Source: CAZKRU01 sp964555235
GTDB lineage: Bacteria; Verrucomicrobiota; Verrucomicrobiia; Methylacidiphilales; CAMAQI01
Direction of reading: 5' to 3'
Length of the DNA: 61,945 nt
NCBI GenBank assembly: GCA_964555235.1
Contig: CAZKRU010000014.1
Location: 1 to 61,945 of the forward strand
Shown here: one piece after another, positions 1 to 9,451 of the stretch
Position numbering within the stretch: position 1 is the stretch's first letter
Layout of the letters: every line of letters begins with the position of its first letter
Program-made: the position numbers and the translations under genes
Notes under the pieces: generated by a model
What the model was told of the DNA's origin: nothing
The model's database searches: none
What the model saw: the letters and a program-made list of their open reading frames with translations, nothing else

Positions 1-3000
1 CATCTGCGCGGTTGCCCCCAGAGGACGCAGGGTCGATGACTTCCCTGAATCGATCAATCGGTTAAAGAGAAAATCCTTTTCCTGCGGTCCACGAATCGGA
101 AGCGTCATCGATTCAGTCACATAAATCCGCTTCGAAAGAACCGGCAGGATCCCCTCCTCTCCATCACTCATCTTATCCGTCGCCGCGACCGCTTTGTAAT
201 TAATCAGACTCAACCCATCTGGAACCGTGACACGCCACGACAAACTTTGCGATTGCTTGGCCGGCAAGGTGAAAGACTGCTCAATGGTTTTATTTGCAAG
301 CAGGGCATTGATCTCCTTTTCACTGACGGAATCCGCGAAAGTCAGACGAGCTTTCCCCTGCTGTTTGATATCTGTGAGATTGGAAACTTTCACCGTGAAT
401 TCCAACAGATCCCCCTCCCGCAAAAAACGAGGAGGATTCGGTTGAACCATGAGGTCCTTTTGTGTGACGGTCGAGCCCGTGAGAAAACCAGAGCGACATT
501 CCGTGTCATGCGCAAATCCCATCAACTTCCACCGGGTCAAGGCTTCGGGCATCGTGAAGGAAATTCGAATCTCACCATTTTTCTCCGACATCAGATGAGG
601 AAAGAAAAAGGCCGTTTCGTTTAAATTTTTACGCGCTTGAACCTGATTCAGCTTGGGAGAAGGACCTGAACCCGCCTTTGCTGAAGCCCCACCGGGCGCG
701 TCTGCGTCATCGAGAACTGCCATCAGCTCGCCTGATTCGCGTTCATCTTGAGATTTGGATAGTCCTCTTGTCGCGGGTGCTTGAGAGGCGGGAACTGATA
801 ATGCAACAGTAGGGGCCAACTCTCCATCTCGACTTTCCGCTAAACCCCGAGTCAACCCGTAAGACTTCGCTCGATAACTATAATTACCAGCCTGAAGTTC
901 ATAAGGAAATCTACGATAGTGGAGCGTCTCTCCCTCATGGGCGTAAGGCCATGACCCTTTGATCACCCGAAACGCTTCTGATTGATTGATAAACTGTGGA
1001 CGGGCGGAGGAGAAGTCTTGATGAAAAAAGCTAAACTTCTCGATCCACGGATGGGGAGCAAACGAGTCGAGGGACTCATCATAGAGGGTTGCCACCATTT
1101 CAGCGACCGCTTTTCCTGCCTTGGGTCCTTGAACAATCGCCGTCCAAACCTCATTTTGGCCAGGAGTTAATTTGGAAGTGAAATGTTCCCACCGAACTTG
1201 CAACTCTTTGTTCGTCCAAGGGACTTCAACCCGACGCGTTTCGAGGTAAGCACGATTTTCACGGACATGCGTGATGTGAAGCGTGAATCCCCCCCGGAGC
1301 GTTTCGGTAATCGGAACCTGAATGAGGGATTGAGTCTGATCTTTCGGAGTCCAATAGCTTTGAATGATCTTATCACGATGCTCGATCTCCACAAATGCCT
1401 GACTTGTCTCATAGCCACTCCCCCAGAGCGCAGTGAAGGTGCTCCCAGGCTCCAAATTCCAGGTAGGAGCTGAAACCACGTTCGGAATAGGTGAAGTAAA
1501 TTTTTTTGCAGTCGGATTGAAAACTTGCAGCGGAAGGAGTCCGGTGACTTTTTTTCCAAATCGATCCCGAGTTTCGAGGGAGGCGCGATAATAACCGACG
1601 GGAAGCTTGAAAGAGAGCGAGAGAAGCCCCTTCTCATCTGTGGAAAAAGGTTGCTCGGTGACGACCTCGCCGAGCGGCCAAGTGTTGGATTCAGAAGTGA
1701 CTCGAGCGCTCGAAGCTCCATCCATCTCGCCGTGATAAAAGGAATCACGATTGGATTGAAACTCCCCACGCTGAACGGTCGCGGGAGCTCTCAATTTGTA
1801 GATCACTACTTTTCCTTTGGCTGACTGAGCCACTCCATCCAAGGTCTGTGTTTGAAGCTTGATGGAGATGGGCTCGCTCTCCGCTTGCCAATCACTCGCC
1901 GTCATACGCGCTTCCAACGCCGTATAACCGAGCGTAATCGCGCAAGAATCAGAACGCGTTTCCCCCGAGCTGTCCGTGACATCCGCAAAAACCTGGTACG
2001 TAAAAATCGGCTCGTTAGCCTCGAGAATCGAGCGATCTGGATTCGCCATAAAATTAATTTTAAAGGTGCCATCCGTCGCAGTTCGCGTTGTTCCATGAGC
2101 GATTTCCTGGCTGTCGCGTTGTGGAAAGAATCCACCGCGACTGAAACAACCCCACCACCACGGCATTCGAACATTTCGAACGACGCGATAAGAAACCTTT
2201 GAGTTATCCATCGCCGCACCGGCATACGAGATCGCTTTCCCTTCAAGGCTTACCGTTTCAGCGAGACGACTTGCAGTCTTGGGAGCTTCCAAGGTCACTT
2301 GAAACTTGGGCCGCTTATATTCTTCCACTCGAATCATCGTCGATCCATCACTGGTTTCCAATGTCATGATGCCATTGAGGCGATCAGTCGGCGAGGTAAA
2401 GGCTCCCGAAAACGAACCATAATCATTGGAAGTAAACTTTTGTTGATCGATTTCTTTTCCATTGGTATCCAAAAATCGGACCTTGATGGAACGTCCCGCT
2501 CGCGTTTGATACTTGCCCTGTTTCTGATCGAGATCGACCACAATCCCCTTAAACTGGATTTTTTGACCCGGTCGATAAATCGAGCGATCGGTAAACAGCG
2601 TGACCTGAGTGGTGGGACCATCTGATTGCTCGTCCCGGCTTCCCGGCTGGTCATCGCTGGCGACCGTATGCTCGCCTGAGCGGACTCGAAAGCGGTGTTG
2701 ACGGTAGGATTCCGCTGAGCGAATAGAGAACATTCCATTGGCGTCCGTGGTCGTGTTCTCCTGTTTGACCCAATTTCCTTTGTTTGAAAACTTCCAGGAT
2801 TCGACCAATGCTTTTACGGTCGGAGTTCCGGATTTGGAATCACGAACAAAGCCTTCGATGGCGTTCGCTCTCGGCCTCAGAATCAACGCAAGATCACTCA
2901 CCCAGACCTTCGTAATGCTGATGGGGCTCACGCTTTCCTTGAATTGGGGGTCATGACTTGCAGCAATAAAATAGAAACCCGGTTTTAAGCTGGCTGGCGA

Positions 3001-4350
3001 AGGGAGCGCTTCCGTTCGAACTTGGTAATTTTTGGTAGGAGGAAGCTCGTTGACCCATTCCAGCGCAGGTTTCGTAGCTAGAATTTTGTTGCGGGTGGAT
3101 TCGTCAAAATAATTAAAGTTTTGACGATTTGAATCGAGAAAATAATCCCAATCCCAAGGAATCGCGCGAAAATAAACTTTGGAGAGATTGCGGTAGGTAA
3201 CACGGATCTCAGGTGCTGGCGCGTTCCAGACTCCCTCCGTGATAATCGTTGCATCAGGTGCTTCGATGCTGCGGATTAAATTACGACACCGCGCCGCCCC
3301 AACACTTTTCGGATGCAAAGCCGCCCCGACTTCTGCCAGTTGACGCGCTTTTACCGAATTCTTTTCCGAATGCAGACTCGTCGCCCAATGATGATAGGCG
3401 ACCGATGAAAGCGGATCTGTTTTCCATTGTTGCGTAATTTTCTCCATCGCCGATTGAAATCGTTTGGAGGTCGATTCGCCCGTGGCAAAATTACGAGCAA
3501 AGACGAGGCGCGCCATCTCCGCATCAATGAGCGCGCTCGGCTCCTGATCCTTGAGATGAAATTTAATCAGCTCCTGATACAGCCGGATCGCTTTATATTT
3601 TGGCGATTCGCTATCAGTGGTCTCCGGTTTCCAATTCATAAAAGTCTCTGTAGGCGCAAAGAGATCGGATTCAGCAACCAGCTCAAACGCATCTTCAGGT
3701 TTGGCCCCCGCCTGAGGCGCCGAGGCATAAAAATTCAACGCTTCATAGGCAATAAAATCGTAAAGCGTGGGCCGACAGGCGTCTTCTGTTTCTCCACCGA
3801 AAATAAAAAGATCTACGTATGTTTTGATCGGAATGGTTTTCAGTGATTCATCTGAAAGCGCCCGAGCGAATGTCTGATCGATTTTCGCATAAATTTGTTT
3901 GAGATCCCAAGTCGTAAAATCTTTTCCGGGAGGTTGCCCCGTTTGCGTGCGCTGCACGAACTGCCACTGATTACTTTGAAAATATTGCCAATAATATTCG
4001 GCCAACAAGGTGTTCAGAATCGGCACCGCTTGCGGAGGAGCCTTGGCAATCGCCGCTTCCAGCCGAATCACTCGCTCTTCCGGTTTATTGCCCTGAATCG
4101 TCCCCTCCAAAGTAACGCGCTGTCCCACCGCTTTGATATATTCCGGCCAGGCTTGGTCGGCTTGGGTCCCTTCGATGATGAGATCCAGATCTTTAATCGC
4201 CGATTGAGGAAGATTGTCGTTCGTCGACTTTTTAACCCGCTTCCAAAGTTCAGCCCGGGATTCCGCCTGAACGCTTGAACCAAAAAAGAAGAGAAGGAGA
4301 GAACAAGCCAGAAGTTTACAAATCATCATATTCAGTTTTTTGCACAGCAT
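1..4350 (-). CDS. Alpha-2-macroglobulin family protein (3' end cut by window edge)
   Basis: Large secreted protein of the bacterial alpha-2-macroglobulin family, thought to trap proteases in the periplasm. The first 1450 codons are visible and the frame is open to base 1. The ATG at 4350 has AAGGA nine bases upstream; residues 1-29 form a signal peptide ending in SVQA. An MG2-like segment with IYRPGQ and FKGI lies near residues 585-610, a bait-region-like segment near 1050-1110, and the A2M domain (MPEALTRWKL, PRFLREGD) near 1235-1320. The thioester site of the family would fall just beyond the window, so whether it is present cannot be seen. Relatives in related phyla are about 1900-2000 residues, so roughly a quarter is missing. 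No penicillin-binding protein partner lies upstream. Confidence 0.88.
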   Translation of the reverse strand, partial: MLCKKLNMMICKLLACSLLLFFFGSSVQAESRAELWKRVKKSTNDNLPQSAIKDLDLIIEGTQADQAWPEYIKAVGQRVTLEGTIQGNKPEERVIRLEAAIAKAPPQAVPILNTLLAEYYWQYFQSNQWQFVQRTQTGQPPGKDFTTWDLKQIYAKIDQTFARALSDESLKTIPIKTYVDLFIFGGETEDACRPTLYDFIAYEALNFYASAPQAGAKPEDAFELVAESDLFAPTETFMNWKPETTDSESPKYKAIRLYQELIKFHLKDQEPSALIDAEMARLVFARNFATGESTSKRFQSAMEKITQQWKTDPLSSVAYHHWATSLHSEKNSVKARQLAEVGAALHPKSVGAARCRNLIRSIEAPDATIITEGVWNAPAPEIRVTYRNLSKVYFRAIPWDWDYFLDSNRQNFNYFDESTRNKILATKPALEWVNELPPTKNYQVRTEALPSPASLKPGFYFIAASHDPQFKESVSPISITKVWVSDLALILRPRANAIEGFVRDSKSGTPTVKALVESWKFSNKGNWVKQENTTTDANGMFSIRSAESYRQHRFRVRSGEHTVASDDQPGSRDEQSDGPTTQVTLFTDRSIYRPGQKIQFKGIVVDLDQKQGKYQTRAGRSIKVRFLDTNGKEIDQQKFTSNDYGSFSGAFTSPTDRLNGIMTLETSDGSTMIRVEEYKRPKFQVTLEAPKTASRLAETVSLEGKAISYAGAAMDNSKVSYRVVRNVRMPWWWGCFSRGGFFPQRDSQEIAHGTTRTATDGTFKINFMANPDRSILEANEPIFTYQVFADVTDSSGETRSDSCAITLGYTALEARMTASDWQAESEPISIKLQTQTLDGVAQSAKGKVVIYKLRAPATVQRGEFQSNRDSFYHGEMDGASSARVTSESNTWPLGEVVTEQPFSTDEKGLLSLSFKLPVGYYRASLETRDRFGKKVTGLLPLQVFNPTAKKFTSPIPNVVSAPTWNLEPGSTFTALWGSGYETSQAFVEIEHRDKIIQSYWTPKDQTQSLIQVPITETLRGGFTLHITHVRENRAYLETRRVEVPWTNKELQVRWEHFTSKLTPGQNEVWTAIVQGPKAGKAVAEMVATLYDESLDSFAPHPWIEKFSFFHQDFSSARPQFINQSEAFRVIKGSWPYAHEGETLHYRRFPYELQAGNYSYRAKSYGLTRGLAESRDGELAPTVALSVPASQAPATRGLSKSQDERESGELMAVLDDADAPGGASAKAGSGPSPKLNQVQARKNLNETAFFFPHLMSEKNGEIRISFTMPEALTRWKLMGFAHDTECRSGFLTGSTVTQKDLMVQPNPPRFLREGDLLEFTVKVSNLTDIKQQGKARLTFADSVSEKEINALLANKTIEQSFTLPAKQSQSLSWRVTVPDGLSLINYKAVAATDKMSDGEEGILPVLSKRIYVTESMTLPIRGPQEKDFLFNRLIDSGKSSTLRPLGATAQM

Positions 4351-4484
4351 AAAGAGAGATCCTTGAGTGGCATCCAATGTGGACGATAAATGGTTCATTC
4401 AGAAGATAAAACGAACCAATCGTCATTTTCTTAGGTTTTTTTACAACGAAATGATCCATCGAGTGCCCCATCGAGATCCATTCC

Positions 4485-4505
4485 TCGTAAGTCATTGATA
4501 GAGAA
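4485..4505. repeat. 21-nt dispersed repeat, copy 1
   Basis: This sequence recurs at 9291-9311 with one mismatch in 21 positions (the core AAGTCATTGATAGAGAA is exact). It lies between the alpha-2-macroglobulin gene start and the membrane hydrolase gene. The second copy abuts a duplicated tRNA-Gln 3' end. Confidence 0.6.
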
Positions 4506-4610
4506 GCTCCCCATTACCACTCAGAACAAAACAAAAACATTCCTTCAGGACAAAAGCACCACTTCTCCCTTTCAACGGAATTTATCTCCGATTGCGGATA
4601 AGACTCTGCA

Positions 4611-5633
4611 CTATGGTGATTCATGGAGATGGCCGATTGGCCGTCCGCAGATCATTCTCCCAAATATCTCCCAAGTGTTGCTCTCCATGTGGCGGTGATT
4701 TTCAAAAGGAAGATGCTTCTCGGGGGCCTCAGGGCTCAGTCGAACTCCCCAGAGCGGCTTTGTTTGATGAGGCAAAAGTGCAAAACGAATATCCCCAATA
4801 AATAAAGGCTCCCCTTTTGTTTCTGCAACGTACTCGTCCGAAAAGTAGCTAAATTTCTTCAAGTCATTATAGGCAACGGTGCCGCGGCTGACTCGAGTTT
4901 CATGCTGATAAAAATATTGAGGCAACTCCCCGCCTTGATAGTGAACCGCCTCACGAAATGGAATTTTTTGAAATGCATCGACATAAAGAACCCCTTCGCT
5001 TGCGTAAATGGTCCTCCACACAAGTATCTGAAGAATCGAGGGCTTCACGTCGTATTTGTCGATCGAGTGCCCTCGTGAGCGAGCGGTCTCCCTTAATGCG
5101 CCCTCGATCGCACTTTTTTGAATTCCGCCCAAGAGCAAATAAAGAAAGAATCCACTGATAGAAAAAATAAGCGCTCTATTTCGTCGAGCCTTCAGAGCGA
5201 CAACGACGCCAATCAATAAAATGAGTGTCGGGATTGGATCGACAACCGGAACGATGCTCCACGCGACGCGATCATTCGTGAAGGGCCAGAGCAAATGAGT
5301 TCCGTAGCTTGTTGCCGCGTCCAAAAATGGATGCGTGAGATAGGAGAGAAAGCAGTAGCGATAGAGATCTTTCCATGCGATTTTCTGACGCGCGAAAAGA
5401 AGCACAAGCCACGAAGCGATCATTGCTCCAAAGGGGACGAAAAAAAGTGAATGAGTAAAATGGCGGTGATATTGAATGGTTAAAAGCGGATTTTCGCTGG
5501 AGCGAATAAAGATATCAAGATCGGGGATTGTTGCGGCGATGATACCGCAAAACAACGCCCACTTCCGCTGATCCGGCTTTGAAAGTAAAAGCGTGAGGCT
5601 TGCACCAGTCGCCGCATGAGTGAGTGGATCCAT
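4611..5633 (-). CDS. YdjM-type membrane-bound metal-dependent hydrolase (DUF457)
   Basis: Inner-membrane protein of the DUF457/YdjM family, annotated as metal-dependent hydrolases; the substrate is unknown. 340 residues. Candidate metal ligands are at family positions: H6 in DPLTHAATG, D38 and D40 in PDLD, H56/H58/H61 in YHRHFTHS, and H101/D105 in LTHPFLDAA. Several hydrophobic helices follow (around 63-82, 125-165). The C-terminal 150 residues are soluble. It stands alone between the alpha-2-macroglobulin gene and the floA operon, all on the minus strand, with a 260-base gap downstream. Family assignment is firm, reaction unknown. Confidence 0.8.
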   Translation of the reverse strand: MDPLTHAATGASLTLLLSKPDQRKWALFCGIIAATIPDLDIFIRSSENPLLTIQYHRHFTHSLFFVPFGAMIASWLVLLFARQKIAWKDLYRYCFLSYLTHPFLDAATSYGTHLLWPFTNDRVAWSIVPVVDPIPTLILLIGVVVALKARRNRALIFSISGFFLYLLLGGIQKSAIEGALRETARSRGHSIDKYDVKPSILQILVWRTIYASEGVLYVDAFQKIPFREAVHYQGGELPQYFYQHETRVSRGTVAYNDLKKFSYFSDEYVAETKGEPLFIGDIRFALLPHQTKPLWGVRLSPEAPEKHLPFENHRHMESNTWEIFGRMICGRPIGHLHESP

Positions 5634-5673
5634 GATGAAGCCTCAAAACGGCAGGTAAACTGCCAGCTTTAGA

Positions 5674-6267
5674 TTACATCGTTAATCCCTTGGGCGGATC
5701 TAAGATTTCTTTCAAAATAAACGCCTGCCGTAGCGCTTCTGGCGTTTTAAGCTGTTTGCGAATATCTCCAACCCCCTGCCGAGTATTGATGACTTGGAAA
5801 TTTGCGGCGGAGATGTTGAGCGAAGAATTCTCGGTCGCTTCAAGATCCTCATCAAAGTGAATGCGCTCGACTTTTTTCTCCGGCGAAGCCACCTCAGAAT
5901 AGGAAGCGAAGGGCGAGTCGTACCTTTCGCGCGAGGGCTCCTTCTTGAACTTAGCTTGAGGCCCCTCTGAAAAAGGGTCATCAGCTCGTTCCGGTGGAGT
6001 CGCAGGCCTTGTCACTATCTCTTCATAAACGAGAGGAGGAGGAGCCTTCTCTCGTGAGGAGCGAGGCAACCCTAACGACTCGAGAAGATCGTCCATCCGC
6101 TCCTCCGGCGGATGGTGGCGGCCCGAAGGGCCGGGAGCCTGCTCATCGGGATCAGCGTCCGGATGCTCCTCTCCCCCTCTTTTTCGCTTCACTACCTCAA
6201 CAAGCTGAGAGATGAGCCCGATCGCAAAAACAATGACGACGATCCAATTGACTTCAGCGTATTTCAT
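5674..6267 (-). CDS. Single-pass membrane protein of unknown function, last gene of floA operon
   Basis: I do not recognise this 197-residue protein. One N-terminal membrane helix (about residues 8-28) is followed by a Lys/Arg cluster (VKRKRGG) and a long, charged, proline-rich tail, probably cytosolic and disordered. A short, more ordered C-terminal part (about 150-197) contains INTRQGVGDIRKQ and ends in EILDPPKGLTM. Its start codon overlaps the floA stop by one base (TAATG), so translation is probably coupled and the product may belong with the flotillin/NfeD system. Function is inference from position only. Confidence 0.7.
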   Translation of the reverse strand: MKYAEVNWIVVIVFAIGLISQLVEVVKRKRGGEEHPDADPDEQAPGPSGRHHPPEERMDDLLESLGLPRSSREKAPPPLVYEEIVTRPATPPERADDPFSEGPQAKFKKEPSRERYDSPFASYSEVASPEKKVERIHFDEDLEATENSSLNISAANFQVINTRQGVGDIRKQLKTPEALRQAFILKEILDPPKGLTM

Positions 6268-7274
6268 TAGGAAATCGTACTATTGGGCTTTGTATCTCCT
6301 GCAATTGTCGAGCGCATTTGAGTATCCGCCTGAACATTCTTCATCCGATAGAAATCCATCACCCCGAGGTTCCCTGAGCGGAATGACTCAGCAATTGCTT
6401 GAGGGACTTGCGCCTCCGCTTCAACGACCTTGGCTCGCATTTCCTCAACACGTGCTTTCATCTCTTGTTCAACAGCGACAGCGGCCGCACGTCGAACTTC
6501 AGCCTTCGCCTGCGCGACACGCTTATCTGCCTCTGCTTGCTCGGCTTGAAGCTTAGCGCCAACGTTCTCACCGACATCAATATCAGCAATATCGATGGAG
6601 AGAATTTCAAAGGCCGTGCCGGAGTCTAATCCTTTTTGAAGAACCGTCTTGGAGATTCGATCCGGATTCTCCATCACTTCCTTGTAGGAGTTTGCAGAAC
6701 CGATCGTCGTCACAATCCCTTCACCGACTCGGGCGACAATGGTCTCTTCCGTGGCACCACCAACGAAGCGATCTAAATTAGTGCGGACGGTCACGCGAGC
6801 TTTAACTCGCAAGCCAATTCCGTCTTTAGCAACCGCATCAATCGTTGTTTTTCCTGAAGAGGGGTTTGGGCAATCAATTACCCGAGGATTTACGCTTGTT
6901 CGAACGGCTTCGTAAACGGTCTTGCCTGTTCCGCGAGTCGCTAGGTCAATCGCGCAGCAACGGTTAAAGTCTAAGGTAATTCCGGCCTTATCGGCAGCGA
7001 TTAACGCCCGAATGACTTCGTCGACATTCCCCCCGGTCAGATAGTGGGTTTCAAGCTGAGTGGCTTCTACGATGATCCCTGAGCGGACCGCTGTAATTCG
7101 ATTGTTCACGATGAGCGAGGCCGGAATTCCTCGGAAGCGCATGGCGAGCAGATTGCCAATTCCGACCGGGGCCCCGGAAATATAAGCGCGAAACCAGATT
7201 CCAAAAAAATTTACTAAAATTAAAGCGATAACAATAACGACAAGAATTCCAACACCGAGTAGTATGTGTCCCAT
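6267..7274 (-). CDS. floA: Flotillin-like protein FloA (YqfA/UPF0365)
   Basis: Membrane-microdomain scaffold of the FloA family. 335 residues, close to the roughly 330 of Bacillus FloA. An N-terminal hairpin-like membrane segment (about 4-26) precedes the typical stretch SGAPVGIGNLLAMRFRGIP. The SPFH-like domain follows, then a Glu/Ala-rich helical region (AEQAEADKRVAQAKAEVRRAA) near 235-300. Upstream lie a short NfeD (gap 28 bases) and a long NfeD protease, the classical partners of FloA/FloT, and downstream an overlapping gene of unknown function. Identification is strong from sequence and neighbours. Confidence 0.95.
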   Translation of the reverse strand: MGHILLGVGILVVIVIALILVNFFGIWFRAYISGAPVGIGNLLAMRFRGIPASLIVNNRITAVRSGIIVEATQLETHYLTGGNVDEVIRALIAADKAGITLDFNRCCAIDLATRGTGKTVYEAVRTSVNPRVIDCPNPSSGKTTIDAVAKDGIGLRVKARVTVRTNLDRFVGGATEETIVARVGEGIVTTIGSANSYKEVMENPDRISKTVLQKGLDSGTAFEILSIDIADIDVGENVGAKLQAEQAEADKRVAQAKAEVRRAAAVAVEQEMKARVEEMRAKVVEAEAQVPQAIAESFRSGNLGVMDFYRMKNVQADTQMRSTIAGDTKPNSTIS

Positions 7275-7302
7275 AACGTTTTCCTTTTCTATTGATGACT
7301 AT

Positions 7303-7776
7303 TTAAGACCGCTGCTCCCGCACTCTCACTTGGACGCCCTCCACGCGGGTGACTGTCACCGGGCGGCCCTCTTCAATCAGTCCAGACTCCGAAACCACGT
7401 CGACTCTCTTTCCAAGAATCAAGGCAATCCCGGATGGACGGCATAACGTAGCCGCAATTCCATTTTGTCCAACTATTTTTTTAAGTGACTCTTCTTGATC
7501 ACGACTTTGGTTAGTCTCTTCGAGCATGATGCTCTTTCCCAGTTTCGAAAAGGGGAGTCGCTCCATGACAACAAATAGACCGATGGCGATGCCAAATACC
7601 TCGAATAAAAGGAGCCCCGCCCCAATGCCGAAGCCGTAAATTTGAAAGGTCCAAATGACAGAAGCAACCAGACAAGCCCCTCCTAAAATTCCTAAAATCA
7701 TTCCCGGCATAAAGATTTCTGCCACTAAAAGAAGAGACCCGATGATCACTAACAAAGAGATTCCAAAAGCATCCAT
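7303..7776 (-). CDS. Short NfeD-like protein
   Basis: Truncated-type NfeD: membrane helices then a C-terminal OB-fold domain, without the ClpP-like protease. I use the ATG at 7776 (MDAFGISLL), giving 157 residues; a longer frame would run 80 bases into the upstream gene. GGAGG lies 12 bases before this ATG. Three to four helices occupy residues 1-75. The OB-fold part (about 90-157) has IVGQNGIAATLCRPSGIALI and VEGVQVRVRE. The long NfeD gene ends 7 bases upstream and floA begins 28 bases downstream, so the three form one operon. Confidence 0.85.
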   Translation of the reverse strand: MDAFGISLLVIIGSLLLVAEIFMPGMILGILGGACLVASVIWTFQIYGFGIGAGLLLFEVFGIAIGLFVVMERLPFSKLGKSIMLEETNQSRDQEESLKKIVGQNGIAATLCRPSGIALILGKRVDVVSESGLIEEGRPVTVTRVEGVQVRVREQRS

Positions 7777-7783
7777 TAATAGA

Positions 7784-9187
7784 CTACGCCTCCCCTTGGA
7801 TCGGCTCGACGACGACTCGTAGCGCATCGGCCGATAAAACGCGTATCTTAGCCCCTTGCTCAATCATCATCCCGCTCGTCACGACATCATAAAACTCATT
7901 CGAAAAGAGGGCCGTTCCAGAGGGACGAAGTACGGTCACCGAAACCCCCTCGGAGCCGACTTTAATTTTGGAATTTGCGGTGACAGAGGCCCCAGCAACC
8001 GTTGCCTCTTCGAGTTTTTGAGTGATCCAACGACTGGGAATAAACTTGGCTAGGAGCGCGATGAGAAAAAGGCCACCTAACATTGAGTAGGTAGTCTGGA
8101 TGAGTGGCGCTTGAAGCTGATTCCAGCGAGGAAAAGCATTATGGCCTGGATAAAAATCGATTTTTGAAAAAGCGAAAGCAAAGAGAATCAATAAAATCCC
8201 CGTGATGGAAGGGATCAGAAGGCCGGGCAGAAAATAAATTTCAAGCACTAGCAATGCCACTCCAGCAAAAAAGATCAGTGCCGGCTCATAGCCACTTAGC
8301 CCGGCGATGTAGTGGCCCAAAAAGTAGATTAGAAAACAGAGTACAGCCGAAATCCCAAAAACCCCGAAGCCAGGAGTCTTAAACTCTAAGTAGCCCAAAG
8401 CCATTCCAGCCGTGAGTAGAAACGGAGAGATCATCGTAATAAATCTCGCCACTTTTTCGAACCCGGTCGGCACAAGCGTTACGATCTTTGTATTGGGCCC
8501 ACTAATTTGGCTCACGAAGGCCTTCAAATCAGGAGCTGTCCCAGAGGAGAGCAAGGTCTTGCCTCCCACTTTTTGCTCCGCTTCCTTCGTTGTCAGTGTT
8601 AACAGTTTTCCCGCTGGAATAATCTCTTTCCCTTCAATTTTGAGTCCTTGATCGCGATCGACCATCGCATCAAAAACCTCTGGGCGATGCCCATTCGTCT
8701 CCGCGCTTGAGCGAACCATCGCGCGGATTGCCGAGGTAATCTTCTCTTCGTAGCTTTCTGGAAGCACTTGAGGCCCTTGTCCCGGGGCCGCCATCACTGG
8801 GGCAGCGGCGCCAATGACAGACCCAGGGGTCATATAAATATGGCGAGTTGCGGCCGAGATAAACGCACCGGCTGAAATGGCTTTCTTATCGATTAGCGTA
8901 TAAGTCTGGCCTTGCGGCTTAAAGTTCTGCAACGCTTGAATAATCTTTTCCGTACTATCAACCCGGCCCCCATTCGTCTCCATGTGCAAAATAAGCGCGG
9001 AAGCTTTCTGCTCCAATGCCTCTTTGACCCCACGCCGAACTAAATATTCCATCGTCGGCTCAATTTCATCTCGAATAGGAATCACATAAACCAGCGCCGA
9101 AGCGACCGTCGCGGGAGCTTCCTCTGCGAAACCGATCATCGAGGCCCCAAAAAGCAGCCCTAAAACCAATCCATTTAAAGCCTTCAT
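7784..9187 (-). CDS. Long NfeD protein: membrane-bound ClpP-class serine protease
   Basis: NfeD1b-type protein: exported protease domain, membrane helices, and a C-terminal OB-fold. 467 residues. A signal peptide covers residues 1-21. The ClpP-like domain has the nucleophile region AISAGAF with Ser105 and a likely general-base Lys149 in YEEKITSAI, giving a Ser-Lys dyad. About five helices lie between residues 235 and 375. The OB-fold is at 400-467 (GSEGVSVTVLRPSGTALF). It is the first gene of the nfeD-nfeD-floA-unknown operon. In characterised homologues the protease cleaves stomatin/flotillin-family proteins, which fits the neighbour. Confidence 0.9.
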   Translation of the reverse strand: MKALNGLVLGLLFGASMIGFAEEAPATVASALVYVIPIRDEIEPTMEYLVRRGVKEALEQKASALILHMETNGGRVDSTEKIIQALQNFKPQGQTYTLIDKKAISAGAFISAATRHIYMTPGSVIGAAAPVMAAPGQGPQVLPESYEEKITSAIRAMVRSSAETNGHRPEVFDAMVDRDQGLKIEGKEIIPAGKLLTLTTKEAEQKVGGKTLLSSGTAPDLKAFVSQISGPNTKIVTLVPTGFEKVARFITMISPFLLTAGMALGYLEFKTPGFGVFGISAVLCFLIYFLGHYIAGLSGYEPALIFFAGVALLVLEIYFLPGLLIPSITGILLILFAFAFSKIDFYPGHNAFPRWNQLQAPLIQTTYSMLGGLFLIALLAKFIPSRWITQKLEEATVAGASVTANSKIKVGSEGVSVTVLRPSGTALFSNEFYDVVTSGMMIEQGAKIRVLSADALRVVVEPIQGEA

Positions 9188-9290
9188 GGCCAGACTCTAG
9201 CTGAGATTTTTAAAAACTCAACTGATGACATTCACTATCCAAAGGCAATCGTCGTTGGATGGAGCATCGTTATGACCTTTACTTAAATAA

Positions 9291-9325
9291 TCGCAAGTCA
9301 TTGATAGAGAATGTGGCTGCCGCGC
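9291..9325. repeat. Duplicated tRNA-Gln 3' end abutting the 21-nt dispersed repeat
   Basis: Bases 9311-9325 (ATGTGGCTGCCGCGC) repeat exactly the 3' end of tRNA-Gln and its flank at 9449-9463, 138 bases away in the same orientation. Bases 9291-9311 are the second copy of the 21-nt repeat seen at 4485-4505. A tRNA 3'-end duplication is what integration at a tRNA leaves, but no integrase remains. The 264-base gap around it (9188-9451) holds no gene. Confidence 0.6.
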
Positions 9326-9331
9326 CGCCGA

Positions 9332-9385
9332 ATCTCGTGGGAACGAGATGAGACGATCCCCCGAGTCGCCCGAGGGAAGGGCGAC
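9332..9385. other. Two perfect hairpins between tRNA-Gln and its duplicated end
   Basis: ATCTCGT-GGGA-ACGAGAT (9332-9349) and GTCGCCC-loop-GGGCGAC (9365-9385) each form a perfect 7-bp stem. Neither is followed by a T-run on either strand, so they are not simple terminators. They could belong to an uncharacterised small RNA or be a remnant of an inserted element. Confidence 0.5.
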
Positions 9386-9451
9386 GAATCAACAGGGATT
9401 GCAAGAAACACCAGAGCAGGTCAAAATGACAATTGGCTGAAGGGAGAGATG

